Positions 27,517 through 35,675 of a stretch of 64,000 nt of DNA are shown here, piece after piece. Positions within the stretch are counted from its first letter, which is position 1; each line of letters opens with the position of its first letter. The notes under the pieces are model-generated. The model had not been told where the DNA came from and ran no database searches. It was given only the letters and a program-made list of their open reading frames with translations. Position numbers and translations under genes: made by a program. Source of the DNA: Methylobacterium phyllostachyos (GTDB lineage: Bacteria > Pseudomonadota > Alphaproteobacteria > Rhizobiales > Beijerinckiaceae); NCBI RefSeq assembly GCF_900103445.1, contig NZ_FNHS01000007.1:124001-188000 (forward strand), read 5' to 3'.

Positions 27517-27870
27517 TTAGCGGGCGGCGTTCTGAGCGAGGGTGCCGTAATCCTTGGCCTGGGCCTGGAAGGCGGCGAACTGGCTCCGGACGAACTCGGA
27601 CTGCAGCTCGAAGGCCTCGCGCAGGTCCTTGGTGCGCACGAGCTTCTGCGCGAAGTCGAAGGTCGCGTTGGCGTTGGCCTGGGCGTGATCGAACCCCTTC
27701 GCGATCACCGCGCTGAAGGTCGACTGGAAGGTCTGGCCCGAGGCCTGAGCCTGCTCGGTGGCCTTGACGGCGTTGGCCATCAGGCTGCCGACGGCGTTGC
27801 GGGCCTGATCGACGCTCTTCTCGGCGAAGTCGCGCATCTCGGTCGGCATCTCGAAGTTCGGGGTCTGCAT
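27517..27870 (-). CDS. Phasin, PHA granule-associated protein
   Basis: Small amphipathic protein that coats polyhydroxyalkanoate granules, 117 residues. It is helical and rich in Ala, Gln and Phe, with the family landmarks PTEMRDFAEKSVDQARNAV, ATFDFAQKLVRTKDLREAFE and LQSEFVRSQFAAFQAQAKDY. ATG 27870 has GGAG upstream; a longer frame to 27942 runs into the promoter and is rejected. A textbook promoter with an operator-like palindrome in its spacer lies 59-88 bases upstream. Confidence 0.92.
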   Translation of the reverse strand: MQTPNFEMPTEMRDFAEKSVDQARNAVGSLMANAVKATEQAQASGQTFQSTFSAVIAKGFDHAQANANATFDFAQKLVRTKDLREAFELQSEFVRSQFAAFQAQAKDYGTLAQNAAR

Positions 27871-28200
27871 CGAAGTCTCCAGGTCAATTCGTGGAGCGGG
27901 ACGCCGGCTGCGTCCGCCGTGACGCGCCCCTATATGTTGCACTGCAACAAGAAGTCAAGTGCATGTTGCCCCGTCTGGGCTCGCCGCGTGCGCATCGATA
28001 AAATGCCGGATCCATGATCTCGGACAGTCACCAAACCGAGAGCGCATCGATGCATCAGACTCACGGCAAGCTCTGCCGTTTATATCGGTCACCTGAACTG
28101 CTGATTCGGATCGGGCATCGGTTTACAAAAATCCAACACCTTGTCTAGGCCACAGCGAACGGATCCTGAATTCTTAATGCTGCCCTTGGGCCAAGGCATC
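27871..28200. other. Gene-free stretch with phasin promoter
   Basis: About 330 bases between the phasin start and the 3' end of the glycosyltransferase. The part near the phasin holds its promoter (27929-27958). The rest (28000-28180) is less GC-rich than average and carries no recognisable gene. Confidence 0.6.
27929..27958 (-). promoter_or_regulatory. Phasin promoter with palindromic operator in the spacer
   Basis: Read on the - strand: -35 TTGACT (27958-27953), an 18-bp spacer, and -10 TATAGG (27934-27929). The spacer contains the perfect palindrome TGTTGCAGTGCAACA (27935-27949; 7-bp arms around one base). A repressor bound there would block RNA polymerase. PhaR repressors of PHA genes in related bacteria prefer TGC/GCA-rich palindromes, so PhaR is the likely ligand; this is inference. 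Confidence 0.75.
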
Positions 28201-29460
28201 TCAGGATCGGTGCCCGATGAGAGATCCTGCATGATGTTGCATCGCGGCAGGGGCGCTCGTCGCGAGGCCACCATAGAGTGTCCGGAGCGCATCCGCATGG
28301 GCGGCCAGCGTCATCGGCACGGCGCGGGCTTCGGCGTAGGCCCGGGCGCCAAAGTCTCGGGCGCAGGCATCGTCCCGCAGAGCCGTGAAAGCCGCCGCCA
28401 GGGGGCCGACCTCCGGGGCGACCACGAAGCCGGTCCGCCCGTGGCGGACTTTCTCGGCGGCCCCGGACCGGTCCGAGGCGACCACCGGGATCCCCGCCGC
28501 CAGCGCCTCGTAGACGGTGAGCGGCCCGGTCTCGTACCAGCGCGACGGCGCGGCGAGCGCCCGGGCTCGGTGGCGCAGGATGTCCCAGACCGCGGCGGGG
28601 CTCTGCCAGCCGATCACCTCCACGCCGTCCCGGGCGCGCAGCTCCGCCTCCAGGGGGCCGGCCCCGATGAACAGCGCGGGCAGTCCGGCCGCCCGAGCGG
28701 AATCCGCCACGAGGTCGGCGCCCTTCTCGCGGGTCAGGCGCCCGACATAGGCGATCGCGTCGCCGCGTTCGGGCGTGGCTGCCGGCCCCTCGGCGATCCG
28801 GACCGGGTTATCGATCCGATGGTGCGTGACGGCGTAGCCGCCGAGCAGGTCGCCCATTCGCCGGCGGCTGGCGTCGCAGACATGGACCGCGTGGAGCGGC
28901 CGCCCCCGCACCGCCTGACGCAGTGCCACGGTGCGGGCGACGCGCACCAGCTTGTGGGCGCGGCTACGGGCATCGCAGGGTGCCGTGATGCAGGACGCCG
29001 AGAGCGGCGCCAGCCCGCAGGGCTCCGCCCGGTCGAAGCGGTAATAGACGCCGTTCGGGCAGGCCAAGGCGTAGTCGTGCAGGGTGACCACCAACGGCAC
29101 GCCCGCGCCCGACAGCACTGGAAAGACCGCTGGCGACAGGGCGCGGGTCCATTGGTGCAGGTGGATGCAGTGCGGCCGCTCCGGCAGGGCAACGAGCGCC
29201 GCCGCGAGCCGGCGCGCAGCCTCCGCATGCCAGATTCCGGCGGCCGCCGCCTTGGCCCCGCCAAGCGACCAGATGTCTGGCAGCCCGAGCACGACCCGCC
29301 GGATGTTGCCATGATCGAGCAGCGGGTCGGCCTCGCCCGGGATTGCCTGGAGGTAGGTGACCGAAACGCCGGCCTCGGCCAGTCCCCGGGCTGATTCCAG
29401 CGCGACCTTCTCGGCCCCGCCGCTGGCAGACGCGAACTCGGCCAGGATCACGACATGCAT
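28201..29460 (-). CDS. Glycosyltransferase family 4-like protein (a)
   Basis: Cytoplasmic GT-B retaining glycosyltransferase, 419 residues. The N-terminal Rossmann start is MHVVILAEFASASGGAEKVA, and the C-terminal nucleotide-sugar domain has AYVGRLTREKGADL, IGAGP and the Glu-x7-Glu motif ETGPLTVYEALAAGIPVVAS. A four-cysteine stretch (HDYALACPNGVYY, PCGLAPLSASCI, CDARS) lies near residues 140-170. It is divergently oriented to a paralogue at 29573 with 112 bases between. ATG 29460 is chosen since the paralogue begins at the matching residue; an upstream frame exists. Acceptor unknown; surface polysaccharide is likely. Confidence 0.85.
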   Translation of the reverse strand: MHVVILAEFASASGGAEKVALESARGLAEAGVSVTYLQAIPGEADPLLDHGNIRRVVLGLPDIWSLGGAKAAAAGIWHAEAARRLAAALVALPERPHCIHLHQWTRALSPAVFPVLSGAGVPLVVTLHDYALACPNGVYYRFDRAEPCGLAPLSASCITAPCDARSRAHKLVRVARTVALRQAVRGRPLHAVHVCDASRRRMGDLLGGYAVTHHRIDNPVRIAEGPAATPERGDAIAYVGRLTREKGADLVADSARAAGLPALFIGAGPLEAELRARDGVEVIGWQSPAAVWDILRHRARALAAPSRWYETGPLTVYEALAAGIPVVASDRSGAAEKVRHGRTGFVVAPEVGPLAAAFTALRDDACARDFGARAYAEARAVPMTLAAHADALRTLYGGLATSAPAAMQHHAGSLIGHRS

Positions 29461-29572
29461 GGTTAGAGCCCCGGCATCGACGGCCGGGATGATGGCAAAA
29501 ACCAGTTTACGGGGGATCAACCGCGGGTCGTTACAACACCAAATCCCGAACTCGAGCGTCGGAAACACGCCC

Positions 29573-30829
29573 GTGCACGTCGTCCTCGTTGCAGATCACG
29601 CCGCGATCAACGGTGGCCAGGCCAAGGTGGCGATCGAATCCGCCCTGGGGCTCGCCGCGCGCGGGGTCCGGGTGAGCCTGTTCGCCGCCGTCGGGCCGGT
29701 GGATCCGCGCCTCGAACCCGCCGGCATCCGCGTCGTCTGCCTGGGGCAGGACGATATCGCCACGGCGCGCAACAAGCTGGTGTTCGCCGCGCAGGCGATC
29801 TGGAACGGCGCCGCGCGCCGGGCGCTCGCCCGGGAACTCGCGGCCTGCGACCCGCGGGATACCGTTGTCCATGTCCACGCCTTCGCCAAGGCACTCTCGC
29901 CGTCGATCGGCCCGGCGTTGCGGGCCTCGGGGCTGCCCTGCCTCTACACGATGCACGAGTTCTTCCTGGTCTGCCCGACCGGCGGCTTCTACGCCTACCC
30001 GGAGCAGCAGATCTGCCACCGGACGCCGATGTCGGTCTCCTGCATCGTGGCGAACTGCGACGCGCGCAGCTACCCGCGCAAGGCCGCCCGGATGGTCCGC
30101 CATGTCGGGCTCACGCAGGTGGCCCGGCTGCCGGAGCTGTTGTCCCACGTCATCACGATCAGCGACCTTCAGGAGCGGGTCGTGCGACCGCTGCTGCCCC
30201 CGGGAACCGTGTTTCACCGGGTCGACAACCCGATCGCGGTGGCGCAGGCACCGCTACGGGACGGGCCGCCGGGCGATTTCCTGTTCGTCGGGCGAATCTC
30301 CACCGAGAAGGGCGCGCCGATTTTCGCCGAGGCGGCCCGGCTTGCGGGGGCGCGGGCGGTGTTCGTCGGCGACGGCCCCGAGCGGGCGGACCTCGCGGCG
30401 CGCTATCCGGAGGCCGTCATGCTGGGCTGGCGCGACGCCGCCGGCGTGCAGGACCTGATGCGGCAGGCCCGGGCGCTGGTCTTCCCGAGCGTCTGGTACG
30501 AGGGCCAGCCGCTCACCGTCTACGAGGCCCTGGCCTGCGGCACACCGGTGATCGTCAGCGATGTCTGCGCCGGCCGGGAGGCGGTTGTCGACGGCGAGAC
30601 CGGGTTCTGGTTCCGCTCGGGCGACCCGGCGGCGCTGGCCACGCATCTGCGCAGCCTGTCAGACGATGGGCTCGCCACCCGGATGGGCCGGGCCGCCTAC
30701 GACCGCTATTGGGCGGCGCCGCTGAGCCTCGACGCCCATCTCGACCGTCTGGCACGCGTCTACGAGACCGTGATGCGCGGCGCCGATGCCCGCGGGCCCG
30801 TCGGCGCCCGGGCGGTCGCGACGGCCTGA
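29573..30829 (+). CDS. Glycosyltransferase family 4-like protein (b), paralogue of the divergent neighbour
   Basis: GT-B glycosyltransferase of 418 residues from a GTG start. It shares with its divergent neighbour the N-terminus (VHVVLVADHAAINGGQAKVA), the Cys motif (EFFLVCPTGGFYAY, ICHRTPMSVSCIVANCDARS) and the donor-binding EGQPLTVYEALACGTPVIVS. The frame is open far upstream to 29357, but that part overlaps the neighbour's 5' end and lies before the family start. The two genes likely arose by inverted duplication and now may add different sugars. Confidence 0.85.
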   Translation: MHVVLVADHAAINGGQAKVAIESALGLAARGVRVSLFAAVGPVDPRLEPAGIRVVCLGQDDIATARNKLVFAAQAIWNGAARRALARELAACDPRDTVVHVHAFAKALSPSIGPALRASGLPCLYTMHEFFLVCPTGGFYAYPEQQICHRTPMSVSCIVANCDARSYPRKAARMVRHVGLTQVARLPELLSHVITISDLQERVVRPLLPPGTVFHRVDNPIAVAQAPLRDGPPGDFLFVGRISTEKGAPIFAEAARLAGARAVFVGDGPERADLAARYPEAVMLGWRDAAGVQDLMRQARALVFPSVWYEGQPLTVYEALACGTPVIVSDVCAGREAVVDGETGFWFRSGDPAALATHLRSLSDDGLATRMGRAAYDRYWAAPLSLDAHLDRLARVYETVMRGADARGPVGARAVATA

Positions 30830-30859
30830 CGCCGCTTTCGGTCGGGGGGTGTGGCGCCG

Positions 30860-30953
30860 CCGTCTTTGCGAGCGCAGCGAAGCAATCCAGGGCAGCGCCA
30901 CGATCGCCTATGTCGCGCTGCCCTGGGTCACTTCGCTGCGCTCGTGATGACGG
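30860..30953. repeat. Dispersed GCGAGCGCAGCGAAGCAATCC inverted repeat (copy 2 of 2)
   Basis: Same element as at 17068-17160: left end CCGTCTTTGCGAGCGCAGCG, right end CGCTGCGCTCGTGATGACGG, with the inner part GGCAGCGC/GCGCTGCC palindromic but different in sequence. It lies just after the glycosyltransferase stop. Confidence 0.85.
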
Positions 30954-31089
30954 TGTGGCCGCTTCAATCGGACAATCCAAACGTCCGGCCGATCGATGCA
31001 CGCGCCGGAAAGATCGGAAACACCCGCCGCCGCCCGCGTTGTTCCGCACCGGCACCCTTGCGTGCCCCCGTCACGGACGAGCGAGCGAC

Positions 31090-31266
31090 ATGGCCGACGA
31101 GCAGAAGCGCAACGAGACCAAGCCGGGCTTCCAGCAGGGCAGCGCCAAGCCGGGCGACGCGAAGCACCCCGACAACAAGCAGGAGAAGCTCAACGAGCGG
31201 CTCGACGAAGCCCTGGAGGAGACCTTCCCGTCGAGCGACCCGGTCTCGGTGAAGATCACCAAGTAG
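31090..31266 (+). CDS. Small conserved acidic/basic protein with TFPSSDPVSV motif
   Basis: A 58-residue, highly charged, probably disordered protein. The C-terminal part EALEETFPSSDPVSVKITK is a pattern seen in many short hypothetical proteins of Hyphomicrobiales. The N-terminus is MADEQKRNETKPGFQQGSAK. No signal peptide or membrane helix. The coding frame is short, but its conserved tail and codon use support it. Function unknown; relatives are often thought stress-related, which is not shown here. Confidence 0.7.
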   Translation: MADEQKRNETKPGFQQGSAKPGDAKHPDNKQEKLNERLDEALEETFPSSDPVSVKITK

Positions 31267-31320
31267 GCGGCCGCCTCCACCAGCTGGCTGAGCCAGTCAC
31301 CTGTCGACCGGAGAACCGCC

Positions 31321-31418
31321 CTCTCCTCCCCCTTGTGGGGAGGAGAGGGCGATGGCGCGGAGCGATGCCTTCTGCACCACCCCCACCCCTAGCCCCTCCC
31401 CACAAGGGGGAGGGGAAA
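31321..31418. repeat. Intergenic imperfect inverted repeat, CCCCTTGTGGGGAGG family (copy 3 of 4)
   Basis: CTCCCCCTTGTGGGGAGG on the left and CCTCCCCACAAGGGGGAG on the right form near-perfect terminal arms around TTCTGCACCACCCCCACCCC. It separates the convergent small protein gene and mcd and may act as a bidirectional transcription stop. Confidence 0.85.
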
Positions 31419-31452
31419 GCGCATACGGACGCGCCGTGAACCGCCCGACCGA

Positions 31453-33135
31453 TCAGGCGGCTTCGAGCAGCCGGCGAGCGATCACCTGGGCCTGGATCTC
31501 GGCCGCGCCCTCGAAGATCGACAGGATGCGGGCATCGCACAGGATCCGGCTCACCGGATATTCCAGCGCGAAGCCGTTGCCGCCGTGGATCTGGAGGGCG
31601 TTGTCGGCCGCCGCCCAGGCGACGCGGGCGCCCAGCAGCTTCGCCATCCCGGCCTCAAGGTCGCAGCGCTTGCCCTCGTCCTTCTCGCGGGCCGAGAAGT
31701 AGGTGAGCTGGCGGGCGATGTTGATCTCCACCGCCATCATGGCGAGCTTGTCGGCGACCCGCGGGAAGCTGACCAGCGGCTTGCCGAACTGCACCCGCTC
31801 CTCGGCGTAGCGCAGGCCGACATCGAGGGCCGACTGGGCGACGCCGATGGCGCGCGCCGCCGTCTGGATGCGAGCCGATTCGAAGGTCTGCATGAGCTGG
31901 GCGAAGCCCTTGCCCTCGACCTCGCCGAGGAGGTTCGCGGCCGGGACCTCGAAGCCCTCGAAGGCCAGCTCGTACTCCTTCATGCCCCGGTAGCCGAGCA
32001 CCTCGATCTCGCCGCCCGACAGACCCTGGACCGGGAAGGGCTCCTCATCCGTCCCACGCGGCTTCTCGGCGATCAGCATGGAGAGGCCCTTGTGGCCCTT
32101 CTCCTCGGGCTTGGTGCGGACCAGCACCGTCATGATGTCGGCGCGGACCGGGTGGGTGATCCAGGTCTTGTTGCCGGTGATCTTCCAGGTGTCGCCCTCC
32201 TTCACCGCGCGGGTGCGAAGCGAAGCCAGATCCGAACCCGTGTTCGGCTCGGTGAAGACGGCGGTCGGCAAGATGTCGCCCGAGGCGATCTTCGGCAGGA
32301 AGCGCTGCTTCTGCTCCTCGGTGCCGCCGCACAGGATCAGCTCGGCGGCGATCTCCGAGCGCGTGCCGAGCGAGCCGACGCCGATATAGGCCCGGGACAA
32401 TTCCTCCGAGACCACGCACATGGCGGTCTTCGGCAGGCCCATGCCGCCGTATTCCTCGGGGATCGTCAGCCCGAAGACGCCGAGTTCGGCCATCTTGGTC
32501 ACGATCTCCATCGGGATGTAGGCGTTCTTCAGGTGCCACTCATGCGCCTGATCGACCACCTCGGCCTTGCCGAAGCGGCGCATCTCGGAGCGGATCGCCT
32601 CCATGTCCTCGTCGAGGCCCGAGGCGCCGACGGTCGCCGAGCCGCTGCCGTCACGCATCCGAGCAACCAGGGCGGCGCGGTTCTCGGGCGTGTTGCCCTC
32701 GGCGATCAGGGTCTCGACCGCGTCGGTGTGGTACTGCGCCACCTCCTTGACGGAGAGGCCAAGCGAGCCGGTCGGGCGGACCATCTCGCCCTGGCTCATC
32801 GGGATGCCGGAGAAGAGCTGGTCGAGATACTCGCCCGCGCCGATCCGCACGAGGAGCGCCTCGGTCTCGCCGAACCGGCCCTCGGCCTGCAGACGCTCGG
32901 CATAGCCGCCGAGTTCACGGATCGCCTCGGCGTAGGTGGCGAGCCACGCGAGCCCGTGGGCGGCGTGCTGTTGGCCTTCGAGCTTGGCCGCATCGATCCG
33001 CCCGTCCGTCCCGAGGATCCGCGTGCGGACCCGGCGCGTGGCCTCGGCGGCCAACGCCTTGGCACTCTCGCCGGCGCTCTTGGTCAGGGACACGAGGTCC
33101 TGCGGCTCGGTCTGGATGGCGGGGGATGCGGACAT
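31453..33135 (-). CDS. mcd: (2S)-methylsuccinyl-CoA dehydrogenase
   Basis: FAD enzyme that oxidises (2S)-methylsuccinyl-CoA to mesaconyl-CoA in the ethylmalonyl-CoA pathway, which regenerates glyoxylate during growth on C1 and C2 compounds. The 560-residue chain has the diagnostic N-terminal extension of about 160 residues before an acyl-CoA dehydrogenase domain (IPEEYGGMGLPKTAMCVVSE, TEPNTGSDLASLRTRAV, WITHPVRADIMTVLVRTKPE). The C-terminal IHGGNGFALEYPVSRILCDA is typical. Ordinary acyl-CoA dehydrogenases are about 380-400 residues. No other pathway gene is adjacent; in Methylobacterium these genes are known to be scattered. Confidence 0.92.
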   Translation of the reverse strand: MSASPAIQTEPQDLVSLTKSAGESAKALAAEATRRVRTRILGTDGRIDAAKLEGQQHAAHGLAWLATYAEAIRELGGYAERLQAEGRFGETEALLVRIGAGEYLDQLFSGIPMSQGEMVRPTGSLGLSVKEVAQYHTDAVETLIAEGNTPENRAALVARMRDGSGSATVGASGLDEDMEAIRSEMRRFGKAEVVDQAHEWHLKNAYIPMEIVTKMAELGVFGLTIPEEYGGMGLPKTAMCVVSEELSRAYIGVGSLGTRSEIAAELILCGGTEEQKQRFLPKIASGDILPTAVFTEPNTGSDLASLRTRAVKEGDTWKITGNKTWITHPVRADIMTVLVRTKPEEKGHKGLSMLIAEKPRGTDEEPFPVQGLSGGEIEVLGYRGMKEYELAFEGFEVPAANLLGEVEGKGFAQLMQTFESARIQTAARAIGVAQSALDVGLRYAEERVQFGKPLVSFPRVADKLAMMAVEINIARQLTYFSAREKDEGKRCDLEAGMAKLLGARVAWAAADNALQIHGGNGFALEYPVSRILCDARILSIFEGAAEIQAQVIARRLLEAA

Positions 33136-33605
33136 GGTTCTTGCTCGCCTGGCGTTTTTCTGGATCGTCTCTTTTAACCTGTCCGCGGCGCAAGCCGAAG
33201 CAGATTTCGTTTGCGGCGTCTTGAACTGAAGTTGAAGACCGATCCTTTCGGCAAGAGTCGATTCGACTTGGATCTGTTCAACTTGGGATGCCAGGCTGCG
33301 TCGGGGTTCGGGCGTTCATCCGCCGGCGGACCGACGGGCCGGAACCGCGTGTCACCAACCCTTTCCTTTGAGCTCGGGTGTTTAGCCATCTCTGGCCGAC
33401 GCGTTCTCTTTTCCCCCTTGCGGGGACGAGTTGGAAGTGAGGGTGGTGCAGGATCGAGCGCTGTGCCGCCTTCTGCACCACCCCCACCCCTGATCGCTCC
33501 CCACAAGGGCGAGGGGAAAAGCCGCAGCTCCCTAGGGGGTTGGCAGCCGACGAGATGTGTGGCTTCGGCGGCCTCCGCGCGTCTGGAAGCTCGGGCCTGT
33601 CAGCC
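33136..33605. other. Gene-free stretch upstream of mcd
   Basis: About 470 bases. The part next to mcd (33150-33290) is relatively AT-rich and probably holds its promoter, but no confident -35/-10 pair was assigned. A dispersed repeat occupies 33409-33520. No gene recognised. Confidence 0.55.
33409..33520. repeat. Intergenic imperfect inverted repeat, CCCCTTGTGGGGAGG family (copy 4 of 4)
   Basis: Left end TTTTCCCCCTTGCGGGGACG and right end CTCCCCACAAGGGCGAGGGG, with inner GGTGGTGCA and TTCTGCACCACCCCCACCCC parts shared with copy 3. Confidence 0.8.
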
Positions 33606-33812
33606 TCAGTGCTTCTGCTCGCAGCGCGTCTTCACATACGCGCCGTCCTCGCCCTTGAAGCCGGAATTGGCGGCCAGCACCGGGCCCTGGATCAGGCATT
33701 CCTGAAGCGTGTGGGCCGGGCCTGTGACCACGTCGATGGCGGTCTCGCGCGAGCAATCCGGGGCCTGCACCGAGGCAGCGCAGATGAGGGCGACGACGAG
33801 GATCTGGTTCAT
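33606..33812 (-). CDS. Small secreted hypothetical protein
   Basis: A 68-residue protein with a short signal peptide (MNQILVVALICAASVQA). The mature part has three cysteines (PDCSRETAIDV, LQECLIQGP, TRCEQKH), which could form a disulfide in the periplasm. GGGAGG just upstream of the ATG strongly supports translation. It lies 78 bases upstream of the end of the Rieske/FAD reductase frame and in the same direction. No family name or function recognised. Confidence 0.65.
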   Translation of the reverse strand: MNQILVVALICAASVQAPDCSRETAIDVVTGPAHTLQECLIQGPVLAANSGFKGEDGAYVKTRCEQKH

Positions 33813-33890
33813 GGGGCCTCCCGGCTCGGCCCGGCTTCTCGGACGGCGGGCGGCGTCAAGCGAAAGGCGCGGGTGTGGGGGCAGGTTCCA

Positions 33891-35444
33891 TCACACCAGC
33901 GCGGCCAAATCGGCACCGCCCTCGATCGTCGCTGGGTCCGGCACCCGGCCCTCGCCCAGCAGGTGCAGGAACGCCGTGAAGGGCTTGTTGCGGCCGATGC
34001 TGCAGGCCGCCACCGCCCGGCCCTCCCGGACGTAGTAGGCGATGAAGTCGAGCGCCGCCGGATCGCCCTGCAGGATGATGCGCTCGAAATCCGGCGCGTA
34101 GCCGCCGTAGTCGAGGCGCTTGTCGCCCTGGTTGCTCCAGAAGAACGGCGCCCCCGAGAAATCACCCTGCGCCCCCAGGATCGCCCGCGCCGCGTGGGTG
34201 CCGTGCTGCTGGGCAAGCCGCCAGTGCTCGATCCGGGCTGTGACCCCGCTGCCGTGCTCCGGGAAAGCCGCGATGTCGCCCGCGACCCAGACGCGATCGG
34301 CGAGTGTAAGGTCCGCGCCGACCGGGAGGCCGCCATTCTCGTCCGGCTCGACCCCGGAGACGATCCCGGTCTCCGGCGCGGCCCCGGCGCCGATCAGGAC
34401 GAGATCGGCCGGCAGGCTCCCACCATCCTTGGTCTCGACCGCGGAGACGCGGCCGTTCCCGGCGATCCGGGCGACGTTGCCGGTGACGAAGGTGACGCCG
34501 TTGCCGGCATGGTAGTGCTTCAGCGCCTTCCCCACGGCCTCGCCGAATCGCTTGGCGAAGGGAACCTCCTCCCGCGACAGGACCGTCACCGACAGGCCGC
34601 GCTTGGTCAGGAAGGCCGCCGCCTCCAGGCCGATGAAGCCCGCCCCGATCACCACCACCCGCTTGGCCTCCTCGGCGGCCTCGCTGAGCCGAACGGCGTC
34701 GTCGAGGCTGCGCAGCGTCATCACGCCGTCGAGGTCCTTGCCCTCGAAATCCGGCACCACGGCGCGGCTGCCGGTGGCGATCAGCAGGGCGTCGCCCGTG
34801 AGCGTGCGCCCATCCGCCAGGGTCACGCTGCGGGCGGCCGGATCGACCCGGGTGGCCTCCTCGGCCTCGATCCGGTCGACCCGATGGGCAGCGGCGAAAT
34901 CCGGCTCCAGCAGGGTCTTTTCCGGCGGCGTGGGCTTGGCCAGGAACTGCTTGGACAGCTTGGTCCGGTCGTAGGGCGGATGCCCCTCGCGGCCGATCAT
35001 CGTGATCCGGCCCGAAAATCCTTCGCGGCGCAGGGTCGTCACGCAGGCGACGGCGGCCGCGCCGGTGCCGACGATCAGGACATGCTCGACCGGTGCCGCG
35101 GCGTGCTTGGCCGGGGCCGGTTCGGGGGTGAGCGTCGCGACCGCCTCGCCGCCCTCGATCCGGACGGGATAGCGGGTCAGAGCCTCCAGCGCCGGCGGCT
35201 CCTCCAGGCTGCCGTCGGACAGGGCGAAGGCCGCCTTGTGCCACGGGCAGTAGAGCCGGCCGCCGCAGATCTCGCCCTTGGCGAGCGGCGCCCCGAGATG
35301 CGGGCACTTGGCCTGGAAGGCGCGCACGCCGTCCGCGTCGCGCACGAACAGGACCGCGTCGTCGCCCGCCTTGCCCTCGGCCTTGCCGCCCAGGGGAATT
35401 GCGTCGAGGGCGAGGCGAATCTCGCGGGGCTTGTCCTGGTCCAT
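33891..35444 (-). CDS. FAD-dependent pyridine nucleotide-disulfide reductase with N-terminal Rieske domain
   Basis: Electron-transfer flavoprotein of 517 residues. Residues 1-110 form a Rieske 2Fe-2S domain with ligands in CPHLGAPL and CPWHKAAF. The rest is a ferredoxin-reductase/AIF-like flavoprotein: FAD-binding VLIVGTGAAAVACVTTLRRE near 125, NAD-binding VVVIGAGFIGLEAAAFLTKR near 260, and the FAD motif VWVAGDIAAFPE near 395. The C-terminal reductase domain continues to the stop. ATG 35444 begins MDQDKPREIRLALDAIPLGG; an upstream open frame crosses a repeat and is rejected. Likely an NADH-dependent reductase; its partner is unknown. Confidence 0.87.
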   Translation of the reverse strand: MDQDKPREIRLALDAIPLGGKAEGKAGDDAVLFVRDADGVRAFQAKCPHLGAPLAKGEICGGRLYCPWHKAAFALSDGSLEEPPALEALTRYPVRIEGGEAVATLTPEPAPAKHAAAPVEHVLIVGTGAAAVACVTTLRREGFSGRITMIGREGHPPYDRTKLSKQFLAKPTPPEKTLLEPDFAAAHRVDRIEAEEATRVDPAARSVTLADGRTLTGDALLIATGSRAVVPDFEGKDLDGVMTLRSLDDAVRLSEAAEEAKRVVVIGAGFIGLEAAAFLTKRGLSVTVLSREEVPFAKRFGEAVGKALKHYHAGNGVTFVTGNVARIAGNGRVSAVETKDGGSLPADLVLIGAGAAPETGIVSGVEPDENGGLPVGADLTLADRVWVAGDIAAFPEHGSGVTARIEHWRLAQQHGTHAARAILGAQGDFSGAPFFWSNQGDKRLDYGGYAPDFERIILQGDPAALDFIAYYVREGRAVAACSIGRNKPFTAFLHLLGEGRVPDPATIEGGADLAALV

Positions 35445-35544
35445 GCGTGTCGCGCTCGGTGCCGGCCCGGGCTGTTGCGGCCCGCGCGCATCAAACCGCG
35501 AGTCGACGAAGGGTTTCCGGGCCCTGCGGTCGCAGGCCCAGGTC

Positions 35545-35665
35545 GGGGTTTCGAAAGGGCGAGCCCTTTCGCGGGTCCAGGGCGGAGCCCTGGCACACCG
35601 AGCATCAGGGCTCTGCCCTGAAAACCCGCCCAAGGGCTCGCCCTTGGGGAACCCGGAATCCCGGG
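35545..35665. repeat. Intergenic repeat AGGGC-x-GCCCT family (copy 2 of 4)
   Basis: Contains CAGGGCGGAGCCCTGG, CAGGGCTCTGCCCTGA, GAAAGGGCGAGCCCTTTC and CAAGGGCTCGCCCTTGGGG palindromes in series. It fills the gap between the reductase start and the transporter stop on the - strand, ending 10 bases from the transporter's stop. Confidence 0.85.
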
Positions 35666-35675
35666 CCGGAGACAT

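Noticed and set aside
30211..30227. Second parS-like site (TGTTTCACCGGG)
   Set aside because: Only the left half matches; the right arm is absent, and it lies inside the glycosyltransferase coding sequence.
33540..35621. A 693-codon open frame opposite the Rieske/FAD reductase
   Set aside because: Antisense shadow; the - strand frame has complete Rieske, FAD and NAD motifs.
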